A DNA stretch of 45,714 bases from Sulfuricaulis sp. (GCF_024653915.1 NZ_JANLGY010000023.1:1-45714), one strand, 5' to 3'; positions 6,932 through 17,210 are shown, counted from the stretch's first letter. Notes: a model not told the origin generated them from the letters alone. Made by a program: numbers and translations.

Positions 6932-9784
6932 TTAAGCGATCTGGGACGAAAGTTCCTGCGCCTGTTTCTTCTGCGCTTCACTGCCTTCCACCATCACTTC
7001 CTGCAGAATGCTGCGAGCACCTTCGGCATCACCCATGTCGATGTAGGCCTTGGCAAGATCAAGTTTCGTGGCGGCTTCATCCCACTGCGCGGAAGATTCA
7101 CCTTCGCCAGCGGGCGCTTCCAGGCTCACCTCGGTCTCGACGGCGGACGCGGCAGGTGCTTCATCGCCACCGATATCGAAATTGAGTCCGCTGTCCGCTG
7201 AACTGCCCATATCGAACGAATCGATGCTGGGTTCCTGTTTGGCCGTGGACGGCGATTCCGGCATGGCAACCGAGAAATCATCGCCATCAGCGGGCTTGGC
7301 TGCCTTTGCCGCGGGTGTATCGATGTCAAAATCAAAATCGCCGGCCATTTCTGTTTTTGCTGTTTCGGTCGCAGAGGCCTGGAAATCAATACCCGCGGGC
7401 GCCGCCTTGGCGGCAGATACAGGCTGGGCGGGTGCCGCGCCCGATGGGGCCTTGCCTGGTGCTCCACCACGGAACATCGGGTTGTCCGGATTGAGCTTGC
7501 GCCCCATTTCTTCAACCTTGTCCCAGATCTTGCCACCACGTCCACCTTGCGTGGCGTAGAGTTCTTCTGCCAGCGTTTCGAACGCGGAAATATCATTACG
7601 CTGGTGATAGATCTCAAGCAGCTTGAGCTTGATCTCCTGGCGGTCAGGATTCTTGACCATGGCCTCTTTGAGAATTTCCTCGGCCGTTTCGTCGCGTCCG
7701 TAAGCAAGGTAAACCTCGGCCTCGGCAATCGGGTCCACTTCATCGGTGTGGATGTTGCCCATACCACCCTGGCTGAAGTCGCTGAGGAACGAAGTATCAC
7801 CACCGGTGGTCGCGGCCGCCGGTTGCTGGCCCGCTACGGTGCCGGTGGTCGCCGGCTGTTCGGTGCTGATGGCATCGGCCGAGAGAATACTTTCTTCGAA
7901 TTCGGCGATGGACTTCTGGCGCCGGCGAAAATAGACCAGCATGATGCCGCCGCCAAACAGAACCACGATACCTATAACAGCCGGCATCAACAGATCGCCT
8001 TGCACCGCCTCAAGCACGGTGGCCAGAAAATCCTTTTCTTCCGGTGCTGCAACCGGAAGCGGTGCCTTCTTCTTTAGCGCGGCAGGTGCCGGCTTGGCAG
8101 GCGGCAACGGCTCGATCTTTGCTTTCTCTTCTGATGCAGGCGCAGCGGCTTTTTCCAGCTGCTTGGGGGCGGCTTCCGGCGGTTTGACGACGGGTTCCGC
8201 CGGCTTGGTTTCAGCCGGCTTGGGCTGCTGAGCCAAACTCTGGTTTTCCAGCTCGATCAAGCGCGACTCTTTCTTCAGCTGCGACCGCACCAGACCAACC
8301 TTGTCGCTGAGATCCTTGTTTTCTAGGCGCTTGGATTCCAGGGATTCTTCCAGCGTAACGGCACGATCCGCCAGTGCCTGCTGCTCACGGGCCGTCGCTT
8401 CCTTGGCAGATTCTTTTTCAGATACAGCCTTGTCCGGCGTGCTCTTTTCCTGCTGCAGGGTGTTGCGCACGATCTTGAGCAACTCGTCCTGCTTGCCTTT
8501 GTCCGTTACCGTCGGCGCGACCTTTGACGGCTTTGCCAATTCTTTCTTGGGTTCTGGCGCCGGCACAGGCATCTCCGGTGCTGCCTCCGGTACCACTTCG
8601 GACGCTTCCGCTAGTTTGACGGCGCCACTCGCGCTTGCCAGTTTCAACTTGTATTCCTGCCAGGCATCGTACTGCGCCCGAAACTCTCGGCGCGCCTGCG
8701 AGGTCGTGACCGAGTCCATTTCCGTGCGCTCGGGCATCTTGAGGATTTTTCCCGCTTTCAGATTGTTGACGTTGTTACCGAAAAAAGCGTCCTTGTTGGT
8801 GCGGTAGATTGCCAGGATCATCTGTTCGACGCTCACGTCGCGATTGTCGGCGCGCGCCTTTTCAGCGATCGTCCACAGCACGTCGCCCCGCTTGACACTG
8901 TAATCCGACATCTGCGCCATCACCGGAACGGGCACCGGCTTGGTTTCAGGTTCCATTATTGGCGGCGACTCCTCTTTGGGAGTCGCTTCCAGAGGTTCTA
9001 CTTTCGGTGCGCCGGGCTCTTCCGGCGCAACGCCCTGGGCCACGTCCGGCGGCCCGAGTTTTGTCTCATCCGGCATCACCTCTGAGGGCGGTGCTTCTCT
9101 GGCAACTTCTTCTTGGGGGGGTGCGGCTTCGGCTTTCAGTTCCTCGGGTGCTTTCGGTTCTTCCGGCTTGGCGACGATGGGCGGGATTTCTTCTTTTGCC
9201 ATTTCCGCCTGGGGTGCTTCGGCTACGGGAGCGGGTGGCTGTATTTCCCGCATAGGTGTCGATTCAGGTTCTGGCGCGACAGCGACAGGTTCTGGTACGG
9301 TGGCGACAGGTTCCGGCGCGGGCGGCGTCACTACGGGTGTTTCAACGGGAGCGGCCTTGCCAGTGATCTTGTAGGGCGGATCAATCAGCGCCGTGTATTC
9401 GCGTACAAGGAGGCCACCGGGCCATTCAACTTTCAGCAGCAGATGCAGGAAGGGCTCGTTAATCTGTTGCTCGGTGCGAAGCTGAAGGAAATGACGGCCA
9501 TCGGATTTCCGATCGACCACGAATTTAAGTTCAGACAGAAACGGAAGGCGCTCCACCCCCGCATCATTGAAATCAGAACGCGACGCCAGCGTAACGCTAA
9601 GCCCTTTCAACTCTTTCTCGGTGATGGAGGTAAGTTCGATCTCGGCATTGAGTGGTTCATTCAAAGCAGAGAGAACTTTTAATTTGCCCAATGCCAGCGC
9701 ATGACTAACAGCCGGGAGCAACGCCATGATGCCGACCAGCATCCATTTTGAGATGAGCGCTATTCCCCTCCTGTTCCGAAACAT
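6932..9784 (-). CDS. fimV: FimV/HubP-type polar hub protein
   Basis: FimV/HubP is an inner-membrane peptidoglycan-binding protein needed for type IV pilus assembly and for polar organisation. Starting from the MFRNRR methionine the protein has 950 residues. It has a signal peptide to about residue 30, followed by the conserved FimV N-terminal region ALGKLKVLSALNEPLNAEI. A proline- and glutamate-rich stretch lies at about 140-285, a LysM domain at about 290-350, and a coiled coil at about 420-540. A transmembrane helix spans about 595-615, and an acidic cytoplasmic region ends in the conserved C-terminal FimV TPR-like domain. An upstream in-frame ATG at 9883 is less likely because it would precede the signal peptide. 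The gene follows asd, as in Pseudomonas, but truA does not follow it here. Confidence 0.92.
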   Translation of the reverse strand: MFRNRRGIALISKWMLVGIMALLPAVSHALALGKLKVLSALNEPLNAEIELTSITEKELKGLSVTLASRSDFNDAGVERLPFLSELKFVVDRKSDGRHFLQLRTEQQINEPFLHLLLKVEWPGGLLVREYTALIDPPYKITGKAAPVETPVVTPPAPEPVATVPEPVAVAPEPESTPMREIQPPAPVAEAPQAEMAKEEIPPIVAKPEEPKAPEELKAEAAPPQEEVAREAPPSEVMPDETKLGPPDVAQGVAPEEPGAPKVEPLEATPKEESPPIMEPETKPVPVPVMAQMSDYSVKRGDVLWTIAEKARADNRDVSVEQMILAIYRTNKDAFFGNNVNNLKAGKILKMPERTEMDSVTTSQARREFRAQYDAWQEYKLKLASASGAVKLAEASEVVPEAAPEMPVPAPEPKKELAKPSKVAPTVTDKGKQDELLKIVRNTLQQEKSTPDKAVSEKESAKEATAREQQALADRAVTLEESLESKRLENKDLSDKVGLVRSQLKKESRLIELENQSLAQQPKPAETKPAEPVVKPPEAAPKQLEKAAAPASEEKAKIEPLPPAKPAPAALKKKAPLPVAAPEEKDFLATVLEAVQGDLLMPAVIGIVVLFGGGIMLVYFRRRQKSIAEFEESILSADAISTEQPATTGTVAGQQPAAATTGGDTSFLSDFSQGGMGNIHTDEVDPIAEAEVYLAYGRDETAEEILKEAMVKNPDRQEIKLKLLEIYHQRNDISAFETLAEELYATQGGRGGKIWDKVEEMGRKLNPDNPMFRGGAPGKAPSGAAPAQPVSAAKAAPAGIDFQASATETAKTEMAGDFDFDIDTPAAKAAKPADGDDFSVAMPESPSTAKQEPSIDSFDMGSSADSGLNFDIGGDEAPAASAVETEVSLEAPAGEGESSAQWDEAATKLDLAKAYIDMGDAEGARSILQEVMVEGSEAQKKQAQELSSQIA

Positions 9785-10123
9785 TCTGTACACCCCTTTT
9801 GTAGTCAACGGGCTTCCTTGTCTAAAGGCCTTATAAGACCGGGAGTTAGGCAAATAAACAGCAATACTCTTTACAAACCTCAACTAACTATAGCGTACAG
9901 AAGATTATTTACCAGACATCCCGTTAGCGGCATACAGTCCTACACCCCTGAATTTGCCTGTATTAATGCGCCAGCCACTGCACCACTGCCAGAACGATCC
10001 GCGCCATTTTTCGGCCAGATCTGGCGCATTTTCAGCTTTCTATTTTATATAGTCGCGCACCCGATCGACATCAATGTGCCGGAGAAGCCGCATTTCAGGC
10101 GGGGAAAACCGGAATATCGAAAT
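9785..10123. other. Intergenic region between asd and fimV
   Basis: 339 bp with no ORF I can support. It must hold the fimV leader and any asd terminator. The visible structure is a 12 bp self-palindrome GCCAGATCTGGC at 10014-10025, inside GCGCCA/TGGCGC arms at 10001-10006 and 10022-10027. No convincing promoter pair was found by eye. Confidence 0.5.
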
Positions 10124-11239
10124 TCAACGGTGGTCCAGCAGGATGCGCAACATGCGCCGCAACGGTTCAGCCGCTCCCCAAAGCAGCTGGTCGCCGACCG
10201 TAAAGGCGCCCAGATATTCCTGGCCCATATTCAGTTTGCGCAGGCGCCCCACGGGTACGGTGAGCGTGCCCGTCACCGCTGCCGGGGTGAGTTCGCGCAT
10301 GCTCTTGTCGCGCTCGTTCGGAATGACTTTCACCCACGCATTGTGCGCCGCCAGCATGGCATTGATCTCGTCGAGCGGCACATCTTTCCTGAGCTTGATG
10401 GTCATCGCCTGACTGTGACAGCGCATGGCGCCGACACGCACGCAGATGCCGTCAATAGGAATCGGCTGCTCGGAACGACCGAGGATCTTGTTGGTCTCGG
10501 CCTGGCCTTTCCATTCCTCCTTCGACTGGCCGCTATCGAGCTGCTTGTCGATATAAGGAATGATCGAACCCGCCAGCGGAACGCCAAAGAATTCCTTCGG
10601 GTACTTGTCGCTGCGGATGTGATCGGCGACCGCGCGGTCAATATCCAGAATCGCCGAAGCCGGGTCGTCGAGCTTGCTCTTCACAATGGCATGGACGCTA
10701 CCCATCTGCTTCACCAGCTCACGCATGTTATTGGCGCCCGCACCCGAGGCGGCCTGATAGGTCATCGAAGTCATCCACTCGATAAGATTGGCCTTGAACA
10801 ACCCGCCAAGCGCCATGAGCATGAGCGACACCGTGCAGTTGCCACCGATATAATTCATCACGCCGTTCTTGAGTCCGGCCTTGATGATCTCATTATTAAG
10901 CGGATCGAGAATGATAATGGCATCCTTGTCCATGCGCAGGCTGGAGGCCGCGTCAATCCAGTAGCCCTTCCAGCCGGCAGCGCGCAGTTTGGGAAATATT
11001 TCCGAGGTATAGTCACCGCCCTGACAGGTGATGATGACATCCATCGCCTTCAGCTCGTTGATGTTCTTGGCGTCCTTGAGCGGCGGCACATCCTTGCCGA
11101 TCGCGGGACCCTTGCCGCCGACGTTCGACGTGGTAAAGAACACCGGCTCGATGTGATCGAAATCCTTTTCCGCCTGCATGCGGCCCATCAGCACCGAACC
11201 CACCATGCCGCGCCAACCTACCAGTCCCACCCGCTTCAT
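10124..11239 (-). CDS. asd: Aspartate-semialdehyde dehydrogenase (gammaproteobacterial type)
   Basis: Reduces beta-aspartyl phosphate to aspartate semialdehyde, the branch point to lysine/diaminopimelate, threonine and methionine. The 371 residues match the long E. coli-like subfamily. The N-terminal NADP-binding [18 protein letters not shown] has the glycine-rich turn. The catalytic cysteine is Cys135 in GGNCTVSL, and the acid-base histidine is His275 in RCHSQA. It lies downstream of leuB in the leuCDB-asd-fimV series. The space to leuB (114 bp) contains a palindromic repeat, so expression may be partly uncoupled. Confidence 0.97.
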   Translation of the reverse strand: MKRVGLVGWRGMVGSVLMGRMQAEKDFDHIEPVFFTTSNVGGKGPAIGKDVPPLKDAKNINELKAMDVIITCQGGDYTSEIFPKLRAAGWKGYWIDAASSLRMDKDAIIILDPLNNEIIKAGLKNGVMNYIGGNCTVSLMLMALGGLFKANLIEWMTSMTYQAASGAGANNMRELVKQMGSVHAIVKSKLDDPASAILDIDRAVADHIRSDKYPKEFFGVPLAGSIIPYIDKQLDSGQSKEEWKGQAETNKILGRSEQPIPIDGICVRVGAMRCHSQAMTIKLRKDVPLDEINAMLAAHNAWVKVIPNERDKSMRELTPAAVTGTLTVPVGRLRKLNMGQEYLGAFTVGDQLLWGAAEPLRRMLRILLDHR

Positions 11240-11273
11240 AATCGTGTCCTCACTTCAAAAAGTTTTGAGATAT

Positions 11274-11351
11274 GAGTGTTTAGTGTTGAGTTAAGGAGCG
11301 CCCTCTGCGCGCAACAAGAACTAAGCACTTAACACTAAAAACTAAACACTC
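11274..11351. repeat. Intergenic palindromic repeat, AGTGTTTAGTGTT family
   Basis: GAGTGTTTAGTGTTGAGTTA at 11274-11293 faces CTTAACACT...CTAAACACTC at 11328-11351, an imperfect long hairpin. The unit GTGTTTA/GTGTTGA repeats inside the arm. It lies between leuB and asd, which are transcribed in the same direction. Confidence 0.75.
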
Positions 11352-11353
11352 GT

Positions 11354-12433
11354 TCAGGCGCCAAGCGCCTGAACGATCGCGTCGCCCATTTCCTCCGTGC
11401 CAACTTTTTTCATTCCGTCGGTGTAAATATCGCCTGTGCGCAAACCCTGATCGAGCACGCTGGAAACCGCCTTTTCTATTTTCCCGGCGAGCGACGCTTC
11501 GTTGAGCGTGTAGCGCAACATCATGGCCACGGAGAGTATCGTCGCCAGGGGATTAGCCACGCCCTTGCCGGCAAGGTCCGGCGCGGAACCGTGAATCGGC
11601 TCGTACATACCCTTGTTGGCGGCATCGAGCGAGGCCGAGGGCAACATGCCAATGGAACCCGTCAGCATGGCCGCCTCGTCCGACAGGATATCGCCGAAAA
11701 TATTGCCGGTCACGATGACGTCAAATTGCTTCGGCGCGCGCACCAGCTGCATGGCGGCATTGTCCACGTACATATGGCTCAATTCCACGTCAGAATAATC
11801 CTTGCCAACGCGCAGCACCACGTCGCGCCACAGGCCGGAGGTTTCCAGCACATTGGCCTTTTCCACCGAGCAGAGTTTCTTGCGGCGCTTGCGCGCGGCA
11901 TCGAAGGCCACGCGCGCCACACGATCCACTTCGTGCTCGGCATAGACCATGGTGTTGTACCCCTGACGTTCCCCGCTCTCAAGCGTGCGCACACCACGCG
12001 GCTCGCCAAAATAGATATCGCCCGTTAGTTCGCGCACGATCAGGAGATCGAGCCCCGCCACAATCTCAGGCTTGAGCGTCGAGGCCGAGGCCAATTGCGG
12101 ATAAAGAATCGCGGGACGCAGATTGGCGAACAGCTTGAGTTCCGAACGCAATCTCAGCAGGGCTTTTTCCGGACGCAGCTCGCGCGGCAACGTATCCCAC
12201 TGGGTGCCGCCCACGGCCCCAAGTAACACGGCATCCGCCTGTTGCGCCAGTTTCAGCGTCGCACCCGGGAGCGGGTGCTTGTTTGCCTCATAGGCCGTCC
12301 CGCCCACGAGAGCCGATTCCATCTCGATTTTGAGGCCGAAATCCTTGCGCAGGCGCTCAAGAACTTTGACCGCCTCGGCCACTACTTCGGGCCCAATGCC
12401 ATCTCCCGGCAATATCGCAATTTTTTTGGTCAT
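11354..12433 (-). CDS. leuB: 3-isopropylmalate dehydrogenase LeuB
   Basis: Oxidatively decarboxylates 3-isopropylmalate to 2-oxoisocaproate in leucine synthesis, using NAD. The 359-residue protein begins [17 protein letters not shown]. The family signature region reads [17 protein letters not shown], carrying the metal-binding aspartates. The substrate-binding arginines lie in [15 protein letters not shown]. The start is chosen at this methionine rather than one 19 codons upstream, since the upstream residues are basic, not conserved and overlap leuD. It follows leuD by 10 bp. Confidence 0.97.
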   Translation of the reverse strand: MTKKIAILPGDGIGPEVVAEAVKVLERLRKDFGLKIEMESALVGGTAYEANKHPLPGATLKLAQQADAVLLGAVGGTQWDTLPRELRPEKALLRLRSELKLFANLRPAILYPQLASASTLKPEIVAGLDLLIVRELTGDIYFGEPRGVRTLESGERQGYNTMVYAEHEVDRVARVAFDAARKRRKKLCSVEKANVLETSGLWRDVVLRVGKDYSDVELSHMYVDNAAMQLVRAPKQFDVIVTGNIFGDILSDEAAMLTGSIGMLPSASLDAANKGMYEPIHGSAPDLAGKGVANPLATILSVAMMLRYTLNEASLAGKIEKAVSSVLDQGLRTGDIYTDGMKKVGTEEMGDAIVQALGA

Positions 12434-12443
12434 GTTCGTCCTT

Positions 12444-13085
12444 TTATTTCGCGAAGAGCCACGGCGCTTCTTTGCGGCGCCGCGCTTCAAAAACCTTAAT
12501 CTCGTCCATATGCTGGAGCGTAAGACCGATTTCGTCGAGACCGTTCAACAAGCAGTGCTTGCGGAAGGCGTCGATCTCGAATTTGAATACCTTGCCCGCG
12601 GGTGTTACTACGGTCTGCGCGGCAAGATCTACCGTGAGCCGGTAGCCCGGCATCGCTTCGGTTTCCCGGAACAACTGGTCAACGGCAGCGGCATCAAGCA
12701 CGATCGGTAGTAAACCATTCTTGATACTGTTGTTGTAAAAAATATCAGCATAACTTGGCGCGATGATCGCGCGGAAACCGTAATCCACTAACGACCATGG
12801 CGCATGTTCGCGCGAAGAACCGCAACCGAAATTGTCGCGCGCCAGCATTACCTGCGCGCCATGGTAACGCGGCTGATTCAGCACAAAGTCCGGATTGATG
12901 CGACGCTGGCTGTGGTCCATGCCCGGTTCGCCCGGGTCGAGATAGCGCCAGTCGTCGAACAGGTTCGGCCCGAAACCCGTGCGATGAATCGACTTCAGAT
13001 ACTGCTTGGCAATGATCGCATCAGTATCAACGTTGCCGCGATCCAGCGGCATCACAAGACCCGTCAGTTTTTCAAACTTTTGCAT
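12444..13085 (-). CDS. leuD: 3-isopropylmalate dehydratase small subunit LeuD
   Basis: Small subunit of isopropylmalate isomerase, which with LeuC moves the hydroxyl group of isopropylmalate. The 213-residue protein has the swivelling-domain motifs [15 protein letters not shown] near 18 and [13 protein letters not shown] near 85-97, the substrate-contacting loop of the aconitase family. Length and motifs are standard. It is separated from leuC by 119 bp, nearly all taken up by a palindromic repeat. Confidence 0.97.
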   Translation of the reverse strand: MQKFEKLTGLVMPLDRGNVDTDAIIAKQYLKSIHRTGFGPNLFDDWRYLDPGEPGMDHSQRRINPDFVLNQPRYHGAQVMLARDNFGCGSSREHAPWSLVDYGFRAIIAPSYADIFYNNSIKNGLLPIVLDAAAVDQLFRETEAMPGYRLTVDLAAQTVVTPAGKVFKFEIDAFRKHCLLNGLDEIGLTLQHMDEIKVFEARRRKEAPWLFAK

Positions 13086-13108
13086 AAAAAATATTTAATA
13101 AGTTTTCC

Positions 13109-13201
13109 ACCGCAAAGGCGCGAAGGACGCAAAGGTTAACAAGGTGGATTTCTGCTTTAACCATTTTTGAAATTCTTTGCGCTCTTTGCGTCTTTGCGGT
13201 G
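13109..13201. repeat. Intergenic palindromic repeat, CGCAAAG/CTTTGCG family
   Basis: CACCGCAAAGGCGCGAAGGA (start of the left arm, to about 13135) faces a complementary right arm at 13175-13201 ending CTTTGCGGTG, with about four mismatches, several of which are G-T compatible. The arms have an internal period of about 9 bp. It is unusual in lying inside an operon, between leuC and leuD, where a hairpin could adjust the LeuC:LeuD ratio. Confidence 0.8.
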
Positions 13202-13204
13202 AAT

Positions 13205-14608
13205 TTAGAGATCTCTAATATCCACAAAATGTCCGGCGATGGCCGCGGCGGCGGCCATCGCCGGACTCACGAGATGGGAGCGTCCGCCGGCCCCTTGGCG
13301 GCCCTCAAAGTTGCGGTTCGATGTTGAAGCGCAACGTTCGCCCGGTTCGAGCCGGTCGGCGTTCATGGCCAGGCACATGGAGCATCCCGGTTCACGCCAT
13401 TCAAAACCGGCGGCGCGAAAAATTATATCCAAGCCTTCTTTTTCGGCCTGAACTTTCACCAAACCGGAACCCGGCACTACCAGCGCTAGCTTGATGCTGT
13501 TGGCGATCTTCCTGCCTTTCACCACCGCGGCGGCAGCGCGCAAATCTTCAATGCGCGAGTTGGTGCAGGAACCGATGAAAATCTTGTCGAGAAAAATATC
13601 GCGCATGGCTGTTCCCGGTTTGAGGCCCATGTACTGGAGCGCCCGTTGCATGCTGCCACGTTTGATGGAATCGGTTTCCTTGTCCGGATCGGGCACCGTG
13701 CCGTCTACCGGCACCACCATCTCGGGCGAAGTGCCCCACGTGACCTGTGGTTTGATGTCGGCAGCCTGGAGCACCACGTCCTTGTCGAACTTCGCATCCG
13801 CATCGCTCGTCATGCCGTGCCACGCGACCACTGCCTTGTCCCACATGTCGCCTTTCGGCGCGTAAGGTCGGCCACGGAAATATTCGATGGTCTTTTCATC
13901 CACGGCAATCATCCCGGCGCGCGCGCCGGCTTCGATGGCCATGTTGCACACCGTCATGCGGCCTTCGACGGAAAGTTCTCTGATCGCGTCGCCGGCAAAC
14001 TCGATAGCATGGCCGTTACCGCCGGCGGTGCCAATCTTCCCGATGATCGCAAGCACAATATCCTTGGCGGTGATGCCGGCGGGAATTTTTCCCTCGACCC
14101 GCACGCGCATGTTCTTGGCTTTCTTCAAGATCAGACATTGCGTCGCGAGCACATGCTCAACCTCGGAAGTGCCGATGCCGAAGGCGAGCGCGCCGAAGGC
14201 GCCATGCGTCGAGGTATGCGAATCGCCGCACACCACAGTCATGCCGGGCAGCGTCGCGCCCTGTTCCGGACCAATCACGTGCACGATCCCCTGGCGCGCA
14301 TCGTTCATGGCGAATTCGGTAATGCCGTAGTCGTGGCAATTCTGATCGAGGGTTTCCACCTGCAAGCGCGACACCGGATCGGCAATGCCGCGGGCACGGT
14401 CCGTGGTCGGGACGTTGTGGTCGGCGGTGGCAAGATTCGCGTCCACGCGCCAGAGCTTGCGGCCGGCGAGGCGCAGCCCCTCGAAGGCCTGCGGGCTGGT
14501 CACTTCGTGCACCAGATGGCGGTCGACATAGAGCAGGCTGGTGCCGTCATCGTTATGACGCACCACATGCGCATCCCAGAGCTTGTCGTAAAGGGTGTTT
14601 CCGGCCAT
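13205..14608 (-). CDS. leuC: 3-isopropylmalate dehydratase large subunit LeuC
   Basis: Catalytic subunit of isopropylmalate isomerase, carrying a [4Fe-4S] cluster. From the [10 protein letters not shown] methionine the protein has 467 residues. The cluster cysteines are at about 348 (IGSCTNSR), 409 and 412 (PGCSMC), closely matching E. coli LeuC. The start 10 codons upstream (14638) is rejected because those residues are not conserved and the predicted promoter would place the transcript start near 14632. It is the first gene of the leuCDB series and is divergent from the LysR gene at 14703. Confidence 0.96.
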   Translation of the reverse strand: MAGNTLYDKLWDAHVVRHNDDGTSLLYVDRHLVHEVTSPQAFEGLRLAGRKLWRVDANLATADHNVPTTDRARGIADPVSRLQVETLDQNCHDYGITEFAMNDARQGIVHVIGPEQGATLPGMTVVCGDSHTSTHGAFGALAFGIGTSEVEHVLATQCLILKKAKNMRVRVEGKIPAGITAKDIVLAIIGKIGTAGGNGHAIEFAGDAIRELSVEGRMTVCNMAIEAGARAGMIAVDEKTIEYFRGRPYAPKGDMWDKAVVAWHGMTSDADAKFDKDVVLQAADIKPQVTWGTSPEMVVPVDGTVPDPDKETDSIKRGSMQRALQYMGLKPGTAMRDIFLDKIFIGSCTNSRIEDLRAAAAVVKGRKIANSIKLALVVPGSGLVKVQAEKEGLDIIFRAAGFEWREPGCSMCLAMNADRLEPGERCASTSNRNFEGRQGAGGRSHLVSPAMAAAAAIAGHFVDIRDL

Positions 14609-14638
14609 GTCTGCCACTACGTATGAATACTTGCGCAA

Positions 14639-14667
14639 ATATTAGGCAGGATCTATAAATAACACAA
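14639..14667 (-). promoter_or_regulatory. Predicted leuC promoter (sigma-70 type)
   Basis: On the minus strand a -35 TTGTGT at 14667-14662 and a -10 TAATAT at 14644-14639 are separated by 17 bp. The predicted start near 14632 leaves a leader of only about 24 nt before leuC. This rules out a classical leucine attenuator and points to control by the divergent LysR protein. The region is AT-rich compared with its surroundings. Confidence 0.5.
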
Positions 14668-14702
14668 ATTCATGTTTATAATATAAACTATTCCATTAAG
14701 TT

Positions 14703-15578
14703 ATGGACATCTCCGCCTTGCAAGCCTTTCTGGCCGTGGCCGAATCCGGGTCATTTTCCCGCGCGGCTGAACGGATTTACCTGACCCAGCCCGCCATCAG
14801 CAAGCGCATCGCCACGCTCGAAAAAGAGCTCGACGCCCGCCTGTTCGATCGCATTGGCCGCGGTATCCACCTCACCCCGGCCGGCGAGGCCCTGCTCTCC
14901 CGCGCCCGCAACGTGCTGAAGGAACTCGAAGACGTGAAGCGCGGCATTACCAATCTCTCTGGTGACATCGCCGGGGAATTGCTGGTCGCCACCAGTCATC
15001 ACATCGGTTTGCACCGGCTGCCGGGGCTGCTCAAGCGCTTTCACGAAACCTACACCCAAGTGCGCCTGAATTTGCAATTCATGGATTCCGAAAAGGCCTG
15101 CCAGGCGGTGGCCCGCGGCGATCTGGAGCTGGCGGTGGTCACGCTCCCGCCCAAGGTTGCTGCGCCCCTGAAAACAGAGAAGATCTGGGACGATCCGCTG
15201 GATATCGTCGTTAGCCCCGGGCACCCGCTGGCGCGGGAATTGCACGTATCTTTCAGCAGATTGCTGGATTACCCGGCCATTCTTCCGGGGCCCGGCACTT
15301 ATACCCGGGAGATCATCCTGAATGCCTTCGGCCGTCTGCGCGACCGCATTCAGGTCGGGATGGCCACCAACTATCTGGAAGTGCTGAAGATGCTGGCGGC
15401 GATTGGTCTCGGGTGGAGTGCCTTGCCACGTACTATGATTGATTCAGGGCTGAGTGTGATCCAGCTTGAAAAGGGAGAGATAAAACGCGAACTGGGTATT
15501 GTCACTCACGAGAAACGCACAATTTCCAATGCCGGACAGGCCATGATACGAATAATTCGGGAAAACAAAACGCAATGA
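14703..15578 (+). CDS. LysR-family transcriptional regulator divergent from leuCDB
   Basis: The 291-residue protein has the N-terminal winged helix-turn-helix of LysR regulators (residues 1-60, ESGSFSRAAERIYLTQPAIS) and a C-terminal effector-binding domain from about 90. The divergent placement, with a 94 bp shared AT-rich gap, is the usual arrangement for a LysR protein controlling its neighbour. It therefore probably governs leuC expression in response to a leucine-pathway metabolite; this is inference from position. Its stop overlaps the next gene by 4 bp (ATGA). Confidence 0.9.
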   Translation: MDISALQAFLAVAESGSFSRAAERIYLTQPAISKRIATLEKELDARLFDRIGRGIHLTPAGEALLSRARNVLKELEDVKRGITNLSGDIAGELLVATSHHIGLHRLPGLLKRFHETYTQVRLNLQFMDSEKACQAVARGDLELAVVTLPPKVAAPLKTEKIWDDPLDIVVSPGHPLARELHVSFSRLLDYPAILPGPGTYTREIILNAFGRLRDRIQVGMATNYLEVLKMLAAIGLGWSALPRTMIDSGLSVIQLEKGEIKRELGIVTHEKRTISNAGQAMIRIIRENKTQ

Positions 15579-15994
15579 ATTTTAAAGAGTTACTGGAACA
15601 GCTGGAAGAACGTCTGGGTTATCACCAATTTCCGGTGAACCCCGCGGCGACCAATATCAAAGACGTGTTTGAGGGCAGCCCACTGCACCACGACATCATG
15701 ACGCGTCTGGTGCGCGCGATTTTTGTCTCGAACGCCTGCCGCCGCCTGACCGATCCGGTGAATCTGGACAGAACCCTTCTGGCGCTTACGCCGATCCGTC
15801 AGGAAGTCCTGCGCGCCGCGCGCACGGATGTCGATCTCTACCGCGTGCTCGACGAACTCGGTGCTGTATTGGGCAAAATCTTCGCTGAAGGCACGCCCGT
15901 CATAAAGGTCGTCTCTCCGGTGATACGGCGCACTGCCGAGATCATTCCGCTCTCCGCCTATCGCCACCTGCGCAAGCTCAAGTCTTCGGCTTAA
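15575..15994 (+). CDS. Conserved-looking hypothetical protein coupled to the LysR gene
   Basis: A 139-residue protein with no signal peptide and no membrane segment. It is mostly helical in appearance and begins MNFKELLEQLEERLGYH. It shares a 4 bp ATGA overlap with the LysR gene, which implies coupled translation. Its 3' end overlaps the convergent transporter gene by 17 bp. I do not recognise a family. A possible CxxxC-like motif is absent, and the only cysteine is in SNACRRL. Confidence 0.6.
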   Translation: MNFKELLEQLEERLGYHQFPVNPAATNIKDVFEGSPLHHDIMTRLVRAIFVSNACRRLTDPVNLDRTLLALTPIRQEVLRAARTDVDLYRVLDELGAVLGKIFAEGTPVIKVVSPVIRRTAEIIPLSAYRHLRKLKSSA

Positions 15995-17111
15995 TTAGAA
16001 ACCAGGCTACCAGAAACGCCAGCCCTGCTGCGGCGGCGGCAATATTGAAAGTAACGGTCGGGCCCAGCGTGGCCCAGGTATGACCACTGTATAAGCTTCC
16101 CACCGCCCCGCCAATTCCAAAGCTCAGACTTCCATAAATCGCCTGTCCGCGATGCTGATGTTTTCCCGTGAAAAAACGATGCACGAGTTGAATCGCCGTG
16201 GCGTGAAAACTGCCGAAGGTCGCGGCGTGCATGGCCTGCGCCAGTACCAGCACGGACATATTTTCCGGAAAATGACCGATCAGCAGCCAGCGCACGGCGG
16301 CGAGAAAGAAACTCGCGATCAGCACCGCGCGCAGCGATACACTCGTAAGCAGGCGCTGCATCAACAGGAATACGCCTATTTCGCACAGCACGGCAAACGC
16401 CCACAGCATACCGATCACGGTTTTCGAATAGCCGTGACTCTCCAGATAAATGGAATAAAAGGTGTAGTAAGGACCGTGACTGATCTGCATGAGCAGACAG
16501 GCCAGCAGAAAAAAGAACACACCCGGTTGCCATAAGGCATCGCGGAACCGCCCCGCCGGTTCGACAGTGCCTTTCATTTCCGATTCCGGCAAGGTTTGGC
16601 TGAACAGCCAGATGCCCAGCATCAGCGACAGTAGCGACGGCAGCACCCACCACGTTCCGCGCGCGTCGATCACCGGACCAAGCGCAATTACTGAAACAAT
16701 AAATCCAATCGAACCCCACAGACGCACGCGCCCGTATGCACCCGGCTGCGCCGCCGTGTGTTGCATGACGAACACTTCGAGCAGCGGCAACGAGGCGTGC
16801 CAGAAAAAACTGAACAGCAGCATGACCGCCGCCAGCCACCAGAAAGATGTTCCGAAGAAGACGCCGCTGAACGCTGCGAACGTCAGGAACGAAGCCAGCC
16901 GCACCACCGCCATGCGCTGCTCGCGATGATCGGCGATCCAGCCCCACACCACCGGCGCCACGATGCGCGAGAACATGAGAATGGCGACGAGGTTACCGAT
17001 GTCCACCGGCGCGAAGCCAACGGACTGGAGATACAAACTCCAGTACGGCACCAGCACGCCAAGGGTGGCGAAGTAGAAAAAATAAAAACCGGAGAGGCGC
17101 CAGTAAGGCAT
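15978..17111 (-). CDS. MFS transporter, HcaT/phenylpropionate-permease-like
   Basis: A 377-residue, twelve-helix major facilitator protein. The start at MPYWRLSGFYFFYFA is chosen because this is the typical N-terminus of the MFS_1-like/HcaT group; the ORF upstream runs back into the cassette palindrome at 17221-17270. Conserved features include the loop WGWIADHREQRM after helix 2 and RVRLWGSIGFIVS in helix 5. The substrate is unknown, since family members range from phenylpropionate to nucleoside carriers. In many proteobacteria a transporter of this type is next to aroC on the same strand. Here the two are separated by the cassette array at 17211-19926. Confidence 0.88.
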   Translation of the reverse strand: MPYWRLSGFYFFYFATLGVLVPYWSLYLQSVGFAPVDIGNLVAILMFSRIVAPVVWGWIADHREQRMAVVRLASFLTFAAFSGVFFGTSFWWLAAVMLLFSFFWHASLPLLEVFVMQHTAAQPGAYGRVRLWGSIGFIVSVIALGPVIDARGTWWVLPSLLSLMLGIWLFSQTLPESEMKGTVEPAGRFRDALWQPGVFFFLLACLLMQISHGPYYTFYSIYLESHGYSKTVIGMLWAFAVLCEIGVFLLMQRLLTSVSLRAVLIASFFLAAVRWLLIGHFPENMSVLVLAQAMHAATFGSFHATAIQLVHRFFTGKHQHRGQAIYGSLSFGIGGAVGSLYSGHTWATLGPTVTFNIAAAAAGLAFLVAWFLIKPKT

Positions 17112-17210
17112 GGAATTAGCGACGGCTTGGCTAGAAAGAAGTTGGTAAAAATAGAATGGTACTTGATTGGTTACCCAAGCAAGACGGGTTAGCTCAGAGG
17201 CTCTTCCGGT

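Noticed and set aside
9818-11275. Long plus-strand frame (485 codons) opposite asd
   Set aside because: It is antisense to a well-supported asd gene, reads as low-complexity Arg/His/Ala-rich protein and has no family match; it arises from GC-rich codon bias.
13646-14626. Plus-strand frame opposite leuC
   Set aside because: leuC is supported by its cluster cysteines; the frame is His/Arg-rich shadow sequence.
14609-14702. Leucine attenuator leader peptide before leuC
   Set aside because: The predicted transcript leader is about 24 nt, with no Leu-codon run and no terminator hairpin.
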